From Salegentibacter sp. R32 (GTDB lineage: Bacteria > Bacteroidota > Bacteroidia > Flavobacteriales > Flavobacteriaceae), in contig NZ_RXOM01000018.1 in the NCBI RefSeq assembly GCF_008692195.1, positions 307,147 through 371,146 of the forward strand: DNA of 64,000 nt. The letters are read 5' to 3'. The notes below the pieces were generated by a model, which had not been told where the DNA came from, made no database searches, and saw only the letters and a list, made by a program, of their open reading frames with translations. Positions 9,293 through 18,449 of the stretch are shown here, piece after piece. Each line of letters starts with the position of its first letter. Within the stretch, counting starts at the first letter, position 1. Made by a program: the position numbers and the translations under genes.

Positions 9293-11068
9293 ATGCAACG
9301 CATTTCATTAAGTAAAGGACTTTTATATATTTCAGCATTATTATTTTCAACTGTTGCTTTCAGTCAGAAAGATGATGAAAAAGAAGAAGGCGATATTGAT
9401 ACCGAACGATTAATTATTGTAAAACCTTATTCGCCCACGGTTAGTGATGCCTTTAAGGTGAAACAAACGCCTAAAATCAACGACTCTACAGACCGAAAAA
9501 AGAAAGAAGTTACCTACGATATTTTTTCATTTCCGGTAGCTTCCACCTTTACGCCCGCCAAAGGCAGGGCAGCAGGAGTGGCGTCTAAAGCACAGCCTAG
9601 ATTATTCAACAATTATGCGGCTTTAGGTTTCGGAAATTACTCCAATGTCATGGCTGAGTTTTATGGCGGATTGCAAGTGAATCGAGACCAAGAACTGGGA
9701 ATTTCCTTAACCCATAATTCGTCACAAGGTGGAATTGACAACGCGACTTTGGACGATAAATATTACGATACAGGACTTAATTTGGATTATACCGGTGAAA
9801 CTCGAAATTTTACTTGGGGAGCAGAAGCCGGTTTTCAGCATCAAGTATTCAACTGGTATGGAACACCTGATTTTTTACCAATAACAGAGGAGGAATATGG
9901 AGCGATAGATCCACAACATTCGTATGTCGCCATTACAGCTGGAGGAAATATTGATGTGGCGCAAGGTGTTTTTGATAAAGCAAGTATCAAATACAGACGA
10001 TTTGGCGATAATTATAGCAGTGGAGAAAATCACGTAGTCATCACTCCTGAATTTGAATTTCCGGTAGCCAATCAATTTGTGAATTTAGACTTCTCAGCAG
10101 ATTATGTGGGAGGTACGTTCGATAAAAATTATATGAATGACACCAGTTTAGAGCCTGGTACAGAAATTAAATACAGTTTCTTTAATTTAGGAGCACACCC
10201 AAGTATAACTTTAACACAAGGCGACTTAGCCTTAGATGCCGGAGCGGAAGTAGTGTATTCTATGGATGGGGAACACGATGAAAACAAGTTTTTTGTGTAC
10301 CCGAAAATTCATGCAAGTTATCAAGTAGCCGGAGAATATTTTTCAGTATATGCCGGAGCCGATGGTGGTTTGCAACAAAATACTTATTATAGTTTTGCAC
10401 AAGAAAATCCGTTTGTATCTCCAACTTTACTAATTGCTCCAACCGATAATCAATACGATGTTTACATTGGAGGGAAAGGAAAGTTTACCGAAAGTGTTAG
10501 CTATGATATTCGGGGAAGTTATCAATCAGAACAAAACAAAGCCTTATTTCAGCATCAAACCTATTCTACAATCACTCCAAAAGAAAACTACGAGTATTTC
10601 AATTCTTTTGGATTGGTTTATGATAATGTAAACACCGTTAAGTTATTTGGAGAGTTGCAATTTGCAGTGAATGAAGATTTCAATCTAAGAGTCAATGCAA
10701 GCTTTTCTACCTACGATAATGAGTTTGAAGAAGAAGCATGGAATTTGCCGCAAATACAGGGTACTTTAATGGCCGATTATCAAATCTCAGAAAAATGGTT
10801 TGCCGGGGCAAGCCTGTATTTTGTAGGAGAACGTAAAGATTACTACAATTACGATTTAACTTCAGTAGATGGCGGAGCTACCCAACGCGTAGAGGAATTA
10901 GGTGCATTTTTAGATGCCAATCTAAGAGTAGGTTATAAGTTAAACGACCAACTTTCATTTTTCGTGAGAGGAAATAATTTAGCCGAAGGAAACTACCAAC
11001 GTTGGATGGGCTATTCCGTACAAAGTTTACAAGTGATGGGCGGTGCCAGTTACCAATTTGATTGGTAG
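9293..11068 (+). CDS. Outer-membrane beta-barrel protein, TonB-dependent-receptor-like
   Basis: A 591-residue protein with signal peptide (cleavage about VAFSQ, residue 25), a charged linker, the segment RLIIVKPYSPTVSDAFKV (about residues 40-57) and then alternating amphipathic strands up to the C-terminal GASYQFDW, whose terminal aromatic residue fits the signal for barrel assembly by BamA. There is no obvious plug domain, so it is not a classical TonB receptor, though this family is often labelled as such in Bacteroidetes. It is co-transcribed with the upstream TPR gene. Substrate unknown. Confidence 0.75.
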   Translation: MQRISLSKGLLYISALLFSTVAFSQKDDEKEEGDIDTERLIIVKPYSPTVSDAFKVKQTPKINDSTDRKKKEVTYDIFSFPVASTFTPAKGRAAGVASKAQPRLFNNYAALGFGNYSNVMAEFYGGLQVNRDQELGISLTHNSSQGGIDNATLDDKYYDTGLNLDYTGETRNFTWGAEAGFQHQVFNWYGTPDFLPITEEEYGAIDPQHSYVAITAGGNIDVAQGVFDKASIKYRRFGDNYSSGENHVVITPEFEFPVANQFVNLDFSADYVGGTFDKNYMNDTSLEPGTEIKYSFFNLGAHPSITLTQGDLALDAGAEVVYSMDGEHDENKFFVYPKIHASYQVAGEYFSVYAGADGGLQQNTYYSFAQENPFVSPTLLIAPTDNQYDVYIGGKGKFTESVSYDIRGSYQSEQNKALFQHQTYSTITPKENYEYFNSFGLVYDNVNTVKLFGELQFAVNEDFNLRVNASFSTYDNEFEEEAWNLPQIQGTLMADYQISEKWFAGASLYFVGERKDYYNYDLTSVDGGATQRVEELGAFLDANLRVGYKLNDQLSFFVRGNNLAEGNYQRWMGYSVQSLQVMGGASYQFDW

Positions 11069-11079
11069 AAGTAAGCACT

Positions 11080-11112
11080 TGTCATCTCGAACGCAGTCGA
11101 GAGCTCGTATAG
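11080..11112. repeat. REP-like palindrome, TCTCGA/TCGAGA type
   Basis: A short palindrome, TCTCGA (11085-11090), loop ACGCAG, TCGAGA (11097-11102), directly after the beta-barrel gene. This motif is recalled as a dispersed intergenic repeat in many Bacteroidetes genomes; only one copy is seen in this window. Confidence 0.5.
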
Positions 11113-11122
11113 AAATATAAAA

Positions 11123-11155
11123 AAAACCTGAAGGAAACTTCGGGTTTTATTTTTT
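11123..11155 (+). terminator. Rho-independent terminator after the TPR/barrel operon
   Basis: Stem AAAACCTGAAG (11123-11133) and CTTCGGGTTTT (11138-11148), loop GAAA, one G-U pair, followed by a T-rich tract. Confidence 0.85.
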
Positions 11156-11554
11156 GTGAGGAATTTTAATTGATTATCAGTAATTTGTAATAATAACCTA
11201 AGTTCGATATAAAAGTATTTTGTTGGCATTTTGGATCATTGAGTGAATTTTCAAGGAAAATTTGTATCGAAATGTTACCAAAATGGAAACTTCGACACAA
11301 AATCTTTTGCAAAGATTTCACTCAGTCTCCGAAATTTTCTTATATCTCACTCATGTTAATAGTTATTTTCGTCATTCCGGGCCTGCCTGCCGGCGAGGCA
11401 AGCTTGATCCGGAATCTTATACTACATTGAAAAACAAAATATTTAGGATGACGGCGTCTCATTCTGATTCATAACGGATATTCAAAATTTTAATTCTCTC
11501 AAAACAAGATGTTTTTATCCAAAATAGTTATCTTGCGGCCCAAACTAATTTTTC
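11156..11554. other. Non-coding gap with palindromes
   Basis: Nearly 400 bases without a credible gene. It holds an 8-bp palindrome AAATCTTT/AAAGATTT (11300-11318), a GC-rich REP-like element (11371-11417) and, near 11529, a weak promoter-like TATCTTG before the next gene. Short open frames here cross the repeat and have no recognisable protein features. Confidence 0.6.
11371..11417. repeat. GC-rich REP-like palindromic element
   Basis: An imperfect inverted repeat: outer arms ATTCCGG (11374-11380) and CCGGAAT (11409-11415), inner arms GCCTGCC and GGCAAGC around a central GCCGGC. Its base composition stands out sharply from the AT-rich surroundings. Similar 'gtcattccgg...ccggaat' elements are recalled as dispersed intergenic repeats in flavobacterial genomes. 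Confidence 0.6.
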
Positions 11555-13894
11555 ATGAAAAAACTTTACTTCTTTTTTAGCTTTTTACTTTTTAGCCTTT
11601 TTGTTTCCGCACAAAACGCTCCCTTTATCACGACTTGGGAGGTGACTTCAAATGATTTAGAAATTACCATACCTACAGAAGGTACAGGTTACGACTATAC
11701 TGTAGATTTTGGAGACGGAACCGTGTTGAACAACCAAACCGGTGATGTAACACATACTTACAATAGCGTAGGAACTTATACCGTGAGTGTTTCTGGGGAT
11801 TTCCCTAGAATTTTTTTTGGTCATCAATACCCCAACTTAACTGATGAAGCCTTAAAACTTAAAACAGTTGAACAATGGGGCGATATTGAGTGGTCAAGTA
11901 TGCAATGGGCATTTTTGGGGTGCTTTGATTTGGTTATCAATGCTAACGATACCCCAGATTTAAGTCAAGTAACCAATATGTGGGGAATGTTTGAAAGTTG
12001 TACTAATTTTAATAGTAATATTAATAATTGGGATGTATCCAATATTACAATGATGTATCATTTGTTTTATGGGGCCGAGAACTTTAATCAACCTTTGGAT
12101 AATTGGGATGTTTCTAATGTATTTTATATGAATGGTGTTTTTGAAGGTTGTACAAATTTTAATCAACCTTTAAATAATTGGAACGTTTCAAATGTTGCGG
12201 ATTTTGCATTTATGTTTAAAGGAGCCACAGCATTTAATCAGCCTTTGAATAATTGGGATGTTTCAAATGTTAACGATCCAAATACGGGTGGATTTGCTTT
12301 TATGTTTGATGGAGCAGAAAATTTTGACCAACCATTAGAAGACTGGGATATAAATACATTTTCTTTGCAGGGTTTTTTGAATGGATCTAACCTAAGTGTT
12401 GAAAATTATGATAAATTACTATCAAAACTAACTTATTCCAATTTGCAGAATATAGAATTGGGAGCAAGCGGGTTGGAGTATTGTGATGCTGGTAAGCATC
12501 AATATTTAACAAATACCTTAGGTTGGGAGATTATTGGAGATAGCGTTTCAGAGGATTGTAATCAAATAACTGGTAATATTATTTTCGATAGTAATGGGGA
12601 TGGTTGTGATGCAAATGATATTTTAGTGAATAATCTAAGTGTAATTGCTAATGACGGCAATTATGATAATACTACATTTCCGAATAATGGAATATATGAA
12701 CTTCCTATTTTAGGGAATAACTTTACAGTTTCATTAGGTAATTTACCATCTTATTATACTGCAACACCGGTAAGTGCCACGGTTTCTTTTAGCAATTCTG
12801 ATACAGAAATTGTAGATTTTTGTATCACTACTAATCAAACAATAGAAGATTTAAATATTACCTTAATCCCAATAAGTCAAGCCCGTCCCGGTTTTGATGC
12901 AGATTATCAATTGGTGGTTCAAAATGTTGGTACACAAACGATAGCTAATCCGTCCATAAGTCTAGCTTTTGATAATACGATGCAGACTTTTGTTTCGGCA
13001 TCACCCAATCCTTCTTCGACTACTGTTAATCAACTAAATTTTGATTTTGCGAGTATTGCTCCTTTTGAAAGTAAAGTGATAGATCTTACGATGAATACCT
13101 TTCAACCGTCAACAGTAAATGGTGGTGATATTTTAAGCTTTACTGCAAATGTTATCCCAAATACAAATGATAATACTCCAGAAGATAATACTTTTATTTA
13201 TGATCAAACAGTTGTTAACTCTTATGACCCTAACGATAAACAAGTCTTGCAAGGAGAAGAAATTTATGAGGAGCAAACCGATGAATATTTAGATTATTTA
13301 ATCCGTTTTCAAAATACCGGAACAGCTAGTGCCATTAATGTAAGAATCCAAGATACCTTACACCCAAAATTAGATTGGTCAACCCTACAACCCATTAATG
13401 CCAGTCACGATTACCGGGTGGAAATTACCAATGGCAATCAAGTAGAATTTATTTTTGAGGATATTAATTTACCTCACGAAGCTGCTGATGAACCGGGAAG
13501 CCATGGTTTTATCGCCTATAAAATTAAACCGAAAGAAGATGTGGCACTTGGCGATATTATTACCGGTGATGCACAAATCTATTTTGATTTTAATGCGCCC
13601 ATCATTACCAATATGGTTTCTACAGAAGTAGTTCAAAATCTTGATACCAAAAGTTACGATCTAGCTTCAAAATTGAACATCTATCCCAATCCAACCAATA
13701 ATGTTGTTCATCTTCAAACAATTAAAAATGTTCAATTAGAAGAAGTAAGTATTTACAATCTTCAGGGAAAACAGCTTTTAAACTTTCGGGATAATTTAGA
13801 AAAGCTAAATATCGGGAACCTCAGTAAAGGAATTTATTTGATTAAAATTTCAACTAATCAAGGAACCATCAACAAACAATTAATTAAGAAATAG
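11555..13894 (+). CDS. T9SS-exported surface protein with PKD-like, BspA-like (DUF285) and DUF11-like regions
   Basis: A 779-residue protein. In order: signal peptide (1-19, cleaved at SAQ); a PKD-like domain with VDFGDGT and HTYNSVGTYTV (about 45-80); four or five BspA/DUF285-type repeats with FNQPLNNWDVSNV (about 145-275); a DUF11-like segment with DPNDKQV and IRFQNTGTASAINV (about 560-690); and a C-terminal type IX sorting domain (type A) with LNIYPNPTNN and GIYLIKIS (from about 705). It would be secreted through the outer membrane by T9SS and anchored at the cell surface. BspA repeats occur in adhesive proteins, so adhesion is a fair guess. Monocistronic, closed by a strong terminator. 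Confidence 0.85.
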   Translation: MKKLYFFFSFLLFSLFVSAQNAPFITTWEVTSNDLEITIPTEGTGYDYTVDFGDGTVLNNQTGDVTHTYNSVGTYTVSVSGDFPRIFFGHQYPNLTDEALKLKTVEQWGDIEWSSMQWAFLGCFDLVINANDTPDLSQVTNMWGMFESCTNFNSNINNWDVSNITMMYHLFYGAENFNQPLDNWDVSNVFYMNGVFEGCTNFNQPLNNWNVSNVADFAFMFKGATAFNQPLNNWDVSNVNDPNTGGFAFMFDGAENFDQPLEDWDINTFSLQGFLNGSNLSVENYDKLLSKLTYSNLQNIELGASGLEYCDAGKHQYLTNTLGWEIIGDSVSEDCNQITGNIIFDSNGDGCDANDILVNNLSVIANDGNYDNTTFPNNGIYELPILGNNFTVSLGNLPSYYTATPVSATVSFSNSDTEIVDFCITTNQTIEDLNITLIPISQARPGFDADYQLVVQNVGTQTIANPSISLAFDNTMQTFVSASPNPSSTTVNQLNFDFASIAPFESKVIDLTMNTFQPSTVNGGDILSFTANVIPNTNDNTPEDNTFIYDQTVVNSYDPNDKQVLQGEEIYEEQTDEYLDYLIRFQNTGTASAINVRIQDTLHPKLDWSTLQPINASHDYRVEITNGNQVEFIFEDINLPHEAADEPGSHGFIAYKIKPKEDVALGDIITGDAQIYFDFNAPIITNMVSTEVVQNLDTKSYDLASKLNIYPNPTNNVVHLQTIKNVQLEEVSIYNLQGKQLLNFRDNLEKLNIGNLSKGIYLIKISTNQGTINKQLIKK

Positions 13895-13916
13895 TTAAAT
13901 AGAATTTATAGATACT

Positions 13917-13947
13917 AAAAAGCGTTTATCATTGGTAAACGCTTTTT
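13917..13947 (+). terminator. Strong Rho-independent terminator
   Basis: Perfect 12-bp stem AAAAAGCGTTTA (13917-13928) and TAAACGCTTTTT (13936-13947) with a 7-base loop, after the T9SS cargo gene. Confidence 0.93.
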
Positions 13948-13954
13948 ATTTTTG
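13947..13954 (+). promoter_or_regulatory. -7 box TATTTTTG overlapping the terminator T-tract
   Basis: Exact TAnnTTTG match that starts on the last base of the terminator's right arm and lies 14 bases before the ATG at 13969. It would give a very short leader. Confidence 0.5.
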
Positions 13955-13968
13955 TGTAAATATTATTC

Positions 13969-15633
13969 ATGAAAAAAATCCTTCTCCTAGTAATCAGTTT
14001 TCTTTTCATTGCTTGTGAGCATAAAAAACCTGTTGACTTATTAGTAATGGGTGCCAAAATTTATACGGTTAATAAAGATTTTGATTTGGCAAAAGCTTTT
14101 GTGGTTAACAATGGGAAAATAGTGGAAGTAGGCGAAGGTGAAAAGTTATTGTTGAAATATGAGCCTAAGAAAACTTATGATGCCTTAGGGAAAACTATTG
14201 TTCCCGGTTTAATCGATGCTCATGCTCATTTTTATGGATTGGGCTTACAACTTCAAAAAGTAGATGTTACTGATACTAAAAGTTTTGATGAGGTTATTGA
14301 AAAAATTGTTAAATTTCAAAAGAAACATCAAACCAAATTTATCAACGGTAGAGGGTGGGATCAAAACGATTGGAAAATTAAAAAATTTCCGACAAAAGAT
14401 ACCTTAGACAAATTATTTCCCAATACGCCGGTTGCTATTACCAGAATAGATGGGCATGCAATGTTAGTTAACCAAAAAGCTTTAGATTTAGCAGGTATTA
14501 ATAAAAACACGAAAGTTAAAGGAGGAGAGGTGAAAGTGGTAAATGGAAAACTTACCGGAATCCTGATTGATAATGCCATGTCAAAAATCTCCAAAATTAT
14601 TCCCCAACCCACTAAAAAAGACAACATAGAAGCTTTGCTTGCCGCACAGGATACGGTCTTTAAATACGGATTAACCACTATTGATGATGCCGGTTTGAGC
14701 AAAGAAACCATTATGCTGATAGATAGTTTGCAAGAAACCAAAGATTTAAAAGTTCGTTTGTATGCGATGGTGCAAAATCAGCAGGAAGATTTAGATTATT
14801 TTTTGAATGAGGGGATTTTAAAAACAGACCGATTGAGCGTAAGGTCGGTAAAAGTTTACGCCGATGGTGCTTTAGGATCACGTGGAGCGGCTTTAAAAGA
14901 AGAATATAGCGATCGACCAGAACATTTTGGAGCTATGCTCATAGGCTTGGAAGAATTAAAAGATCTAGCCATGACCATAAGTAAAACTGATTATCAAATG
15001 AATACCCATGCCATTGGTGATTCAGCGAATTATACTATACTAAAAGTTTACGATTCGGTATTGAAGTATGAAAAAGATAAACGTTGGCGAGTGGAGCATG
15101 CTCAAATTTTAAGTGAAAAGGATTTTAATTATTTTAAAGGAAAGCAAAATATTATTCCTTCGGTACAGCCCACTCACGCCACGAGCGATATGTATTGGGC
15201 AGAAGATAGGATTGGCCAGAAAAGAATACATAATGCGTATGCCTACAAAAAATTATTGAAAAGAGCAGGTTTGGTAGCTTTGGGAACCGACTTTCCCGTA
15301 GAAAAAGTAAGTCCGTTTTTAACTTTTTATGCAGCCGTAGCCAGAAAAGATATAAGTGGTTTTCCTAAAACCGGATTTCAACCTGAAAATGCGCTAAGCA
15401 GAGAAGAGGCTTTACGTGGAATGACAATTTGGGCAGCTTACACCAATTTTGAAGAAAATGAAAAAGGAAGTATTGAACCTGGAAAATTTGCTGATTTCAC
15501 TGTATTAGATCGGGATATTTTAGAAATACCGGAAACAGATATCTTGAAGACAAAAGTGGATGCGACTTTTATCAACGGAGAGGAAGTATATACGAGCAAG
15601 CCTACTACAAAGGTTTCAGAAGGAGCTCATTAA
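13969..15633 (+). CDS. Amidohydrolase family 3 lipoprotein (YtcJ-like)
   Basis: A 554-residue lipoprotein: signal peptide with lipobox LFIAC (Cys16). It belongs to the YtcJ/amidohydrolase-3 branch of the TIM-barrel metal hydrolases: metal motif DAHAH with H85 and H87, LGSRGAAL (the modified loop typical of this group), NTHAIGD, WRVEHAQ, and GTDFPVE with the catalytic Asp. It hydrolyses amide or related bonds of small molecules in the periplasm or at the outer membrane; the substrate is not predictable. Monocistronic. The length is normal for the family. Confidence 0.88.
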   Translation: MKKILLLVISFLFIACEHKKPVDLLVMGAKIYTVNKDFDLAKAFVVNNGKIVEVGEGEKLLLKYEPKKTYDALGKTIVPGLIDAHAHFYGLGLQLQKVDVTDTKSFDEVIEKIVKFQKKHQTKFINGRGWDQNDWKIKKFPTKDTLDKLFPNTPVAITRIDGHAMLVNQKALDLAGINKNTKVKGGEVKVVNGKLTGILIDNAMSKISKIIPQPTKKDNIEALLAAQDTVFKYGLTTIDDAGLSKETIMLIDSLQETKDLKVRLYAMVQNQQEDLDYFLNEGILKTDRLSVRSVKVYADGALGSRGAALKEEYSDRPEHFGAMLIGLEELKDLAMTISKTDYQMNTHAIGDSANYTILKVYDSVLKYEKDKRWRVEHAQILSEKDFNYFKGKQNIIPSVQPTHATSDMYWAEDRIGQKRIHNAYAYKKLLKRAGLVALGTDFPVEKVSPFLTFYAAVARKDISGFPKTGFQPENALSREEALRGMTIWAAYTNFEENEKGSIEPGKFADFTVLDRDILEIPETDILKTKVDATFINGEEVYTSKPTTKVSEGAH

Positions 15634-15675
15634 ATACTAACTGGATAATTATTTCTATACGAGATTTTTCTGGAT

Positions 15676-15691
15676 ACCCAAATCTTTGGGT
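15676..15691. terminator. Short palindrome between convergent genes
   Basis: ACCCAAA and TTTGGGT separated by two bases, between the amidohydrolase and the methyltransferase gene. Without a long T-tract it is only a weak candidate for a two-way terminator. Confidence 0.3.
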
Positions 15692-15710
15692 GTTACTTTG
15701 AATAGTTTTT

Positions 15711-16421
15711 TCAAAGATAGCTTAAGACTGCTAAATAATCAAAATGTTCCCCTTCTTGAATTAACTCACAAGAAAACCCATTGCTTTCAGCGGCGAGTTG
15801 TAAAGAATTAAAATCAATATAAAGCCAATCAAATTCTGCTGAAGTTTCATTTTTATAACTAATAGAATAGCTCAACTCCCCATAATATTGATTTGGATTT
15901 ACCCAAATACCGCCATCTTCGTCTTCTTCAAAAAGATAACGTAAATCGGAAGAGTCAATTAAAATTTTTCCGTTGGGTTTCAATAGCTTTTTTACTTGAT
16001 TGAAAAAATGAGTTAAGTTTTTCAATTTACTAATAATTCCGCTACCGTTCATGAGCATTAAAATGGTGTCGAATTTTTCATCTTTTAAGTTGAAAAAATC
16101 TTGTATTTCAGTATTTCTCACTCCGCGTAAGCGACAAACTTCGATAGCACCTTCAGAAACATCAATTGCTTTTACTTCTTTTTGTTGCTGCTGAAGGTAA
16201 AGGGAGTGACTCCCTGCACAACAACCTACATCTAAAATTTTACCCTTAGCCAATTGGAGCGCTTTTTGTTCTAATGGAGGCATTTCCTTATAACTGCGGA
16301 AAAGATATTCCGTAGGGATTTCATCATCATCAAAATCATTGGCGTGAACAAGAATGTTTTCCGGTTGGTTTTTATAATAATAGTCAAGAACGGCTTGACC
16401 AAAAATATCTGGATTTTTCAA
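15711..16421 (-). CDS. Class I SAM-dependent methyltransferase
   Basis: A 236-residue cytoplasmic protein. SAM-binding motif I is ILDVGCCAGSHS (62-73), followed by an acidic residue after strand 2 (KAIDVS), motif II-like FDTILMLMNGSG and motif III KLLKPNGKILID. The class and fold are clear, the substrate is not. It is divergent from the YkgJ-family gene with 31 bases between starts, so the two may share a control region. Confidence 0.85.
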   Translation of the reverse strand: MKNPDIFGQAVLDYYYKNQPENILVHANDFDDDEIPTEYLFRSYKEMPPLEQKALQLAKGKILDVGCCAGSHSLYLQQQQKEVKAIDVSEGAIEVCRLRGVRNTEIQDFFNLKDEKFDTILMLMNGSGIISKLKNLTHFFNQVKKLLKPNGKILIDSSDLRYLFEEDEDGGIWVNPNQYYGELSYSISYKNETSAEFDWLYIDFNSLQLAAESNGFSCELIQEGEHFDYLAVLSYL

Positions 16422-16440
16422 AATATGAATTGCTTATAGT

Positions 16441-16448
16441 TACCTTTG
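16441..16448 (+). promoter_or_regulatory. -7 box TACCTTTG four bases before a start codon
   Basis: Exact TAnnTTTG match; the ATG of the YkgJ-like gene follows at 16453. If used, transcription starts at or next to the ATG, giving a leaderless mRNA. Confidence 0.55.
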
Positions 16449-16452
16449 CGCT

Positions 16453-16950
16453 ATGGAAGAAATTTTAAAAAATCTACCAAAGCAGGCCAAAGATAAGCAT
16501 AAGGAAAATAAAAAGTTTTTTGCGAAGCTTAAAAAAAAGCCACCTAAACATTTAGACCTTCTTATGCAAGAATTGCACGATGAAGAATTTGAGCGTACCG
16601 ATTGTTTAGATTGTGCCAATTGCTGCAAAACTACCGGACCTTTATTTACCAATAAAGATATTGAGCGGATTTCAAAATTTTTAAAAATGAAACCGCAACA
16701 ATTTATAAATGAATATTTACAGATTGATGAAGAGAACGATTATGTGCTTCAGCAAGTTCCCTGTACTTTTTTAGGCTACGATAATAAATGTTTGATTTAC
16801 GATGTTCGACCTAAAGCCTGTGCTGAATTTCCGCATACCGATCGTAGGAAATTTCAACAAATATCCAATCTAACTTTAAAAAATGTCGCCATTTGCCCTG
16901 CGGCCTATAATATTGTAGAAGAAATGAAAAAGCGTATTCTTAACGGTTAG
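16453..16950 (+). CDS. YkgJ-family cysteine cluster protein
   Basis: A 165-residue protein with the zinc/iron-chelating cluster CLDCANCC (C51, C54, C57, C58), then PCTFL, CLIYDVRPKAC and a final CPAA, the order of Cys residues usual in the YkgJ/Fe-S-oxidoreductase-like family. The first 40 residues are strongly basic. The role of the family is unknown; metal binding is expected from the motif. A promoter box lies only four bases before the ATG. An alternative internal Met at residue 38 would also keep the whole cluster, but the basic N-terminus is common in homologs. Confidence 0.88.
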   Translation: MEEILKNLPKQAKDKHKENKKFFAKLKKKPPKHLDLLMQELHDEEFERTDCLDCANCCKTTGPLFTNKDIERISKFLKMKPQQFINEYLQIDEENDYVLQQVPCTFLGYDNKCLIYDVRPKACAEFPHTDRRKFQQISNLTLKNVAICPAAYNIVEEMKKRILNG

Positions 16951-16987
16951 GTTTATATTTTTTTATATATTTAGAGAAAACTGACTT

Positions 16988-17839
16988 ATGTATAAAAAAA
17001 TACTTCCTTCGCTGTTACTTTTATTCTTTTGTTTTCAGAACGCCCATTCAAAAATTAACTGGTTAAATTCTCTAGAAAAAGGTAAGAAAGTTTCACTCGC
17101 TTTAGATAAACTCATAATTGTAGATTTTTGGGCGACGTGGTGTGGACCTTGCAAAATGATGGATAGAGATTCTTGGAGTAAAGAATCTATTGTTGATATT
17201 ACTAAAAATTTTGTTCCTGTAAAATTAGATTTGGAAAAAAATAGCAGGTTAGCGATAAAATATAATATTAGGTCTATACCAAATATTTTAATTATGAATG
17301 CTAATGGCGATGTTATTTATCAAAGTACCGGCTATCTAAATGAGGAAGACTTAAAAAAACTTTTATTAAAATTTAGTCTAAGTACTAAATTCTTAAAGAG
17401 GCAATCCCTTAATTACTTTAAACATAAAAATTATGTTACTACCTTACGATTAGCAGATAGTTATTTAGATTATAGTTTATTTTTAAAAGAAGAAGAACCA
17501 AGAAGGGGATTTTTAAATATAGCCAATTCTTATTTAAAAGAAGCCGAAAAACTTTTAGATAAAGAACAAGCTAATTATGAAGTAATGAAAGAAAAGATAA
17601 GTTTGTTAAACTTAGTGGTCGATTTGCATAACTATGATTTTAGAAAAGTAAATAGGAAAATATCAAAATTGAATTTAGAAAAAATAGATAGTAAAAATAA
17701 AAAGATTTTCTATTACTTAATGTATGCAAAAGAACTAGGTCTTAATGATAAAGCTAATAAATGGAAAAAACTGCTATTAGCTGAAAACGGAAATGAATAT
17801 TTAAAAAAGACAGAATTGCTATTTAAAGAAACTAATTAA
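16988..17839 (+). CDS. Exported thioredoxin-fold protein with helical C-terminal domain
   Basis: A 283-residue protein with a signal peptide (1-21, FFCFQNAHS) and a thioredoxin domain (about 25-130) with active site WCGPC (C52, C55) and the cis-Pro motif SIPN. The remaining 150 residues are lysine-rich helices resembling TPR units. It likely reduces or forms disulfides in envelope proteins. It lies 37 bases after the YkgJ gene and its stop overlaps that of the convergent broken gene (TTAA at 17836-17839). Target unknown. Confidence 0.85.
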   Translation: MYKKILPSLLLLFFCFQNAHSKINWLNSLEKGKKVSLALDKLIIVDFWATWCGPCKMMDRDSWSKESIVDITKNFVPVKLDLEKNSRLAIKYNIRSIPNILIMNANGDVIYQSTGYLNEEDLKKLLLKFSLSTKFLKRQSLNYFKHKNYVTTLRLADSYLDYSLFLKEEEPRRGFLNIANSYLKEAEKLLDKEQANYEVMKEKISLLNLVVDLHNYDFRKVNRKISKLNLEKIDSKNKKIFYYLMYAKELGLNDKANKWKKLLLAENGNEYLKKTELLFKETN

Positions 17840-18449
17840 ATAACCACTCTAATCCCTAACTGAAGTTTTAAATAATTAGCGGAATTAAAAAAATCTTGAA
17901 TTTCTTGTGGAGCTTCAATTCCCAAGAAATCTTTTTGAAAAATCGGAGAGAAATAAAGCCCAAAATGTTTACTGAAATGATAATCTATTTCTGGGCTCAA
18001 CCAAATTGTGCTTCCGGTATCTTTGGCTATTTGATCGTGGAAGAAATTTTTATATTCTACAGATCCGATTCCGGCGCTAAGTGTATATCTAACATCGTTT
18101 CTAGGTAAAAATTGGTAACCAATTATAGGTCCAATAAAACTGGAGTTTGTTTTGTCTTGCCCTCCCACAAGTTCATTGTTTTTAATTTTATGATAAGTAT
18201 TTCCATAGCGCACTCCCAATAAGAATCCACTATCAATAAATTAAAACTGAATTCTAAATCAAATCCGGTACTATTGGTGAAAGATTTATTTGCAAAATTA
18301 TCCCCAATCGCTATAGGTTGAGTATATCCAATTTTGAAGATACCATAGTGGTCATCTTGAGGAAATTTATAATTTTCTTCTTGTGAAAATGAATGATAGG
18401 TAACTATCAAAAATAAAAGGCTTATGAATAACTTAATAGGTGAATTCAT
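17836..18449 (-). pseudogene. Small outer-membrane beta-barrel protein, broken by one missing base
   Basis: Starts at the ATG at 18449 with a clear signal peptide (cleavage about HSFSQ) and runs in one frame to about 18240, then continues in another frame from IDSGFLLGVRYGNTYHK to the stop at 17836. One extra base in the AAA run at 18238-18240 restores a continuous 204-residue reading (FSFNF-IDSGFLLG), and 614 bases plus one is divisible by three. The product looks like a small porin-like barrel (GPIIGYQF, GLYFSPIF, LQLGIRVVI). It overlaps the upstream broken lipoprotein gene by 17 bases, so both form one operon. Either a true pseudogene or a base-call error. Confidence 0.75.

Noticed and set aside
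11239..11474. Two overlapping short open frames of 63 and 70 codons in the intergenic gap
   Set aside because: They cross the REP-like palindrome, have no recognisable domain, and overlap each other in different frames.
14361..14741. 126-codon minus-strand frame within the amidohydrolase gene
   Set aside because: Shadow of the conserved coding frame; no start context or protein-like features.
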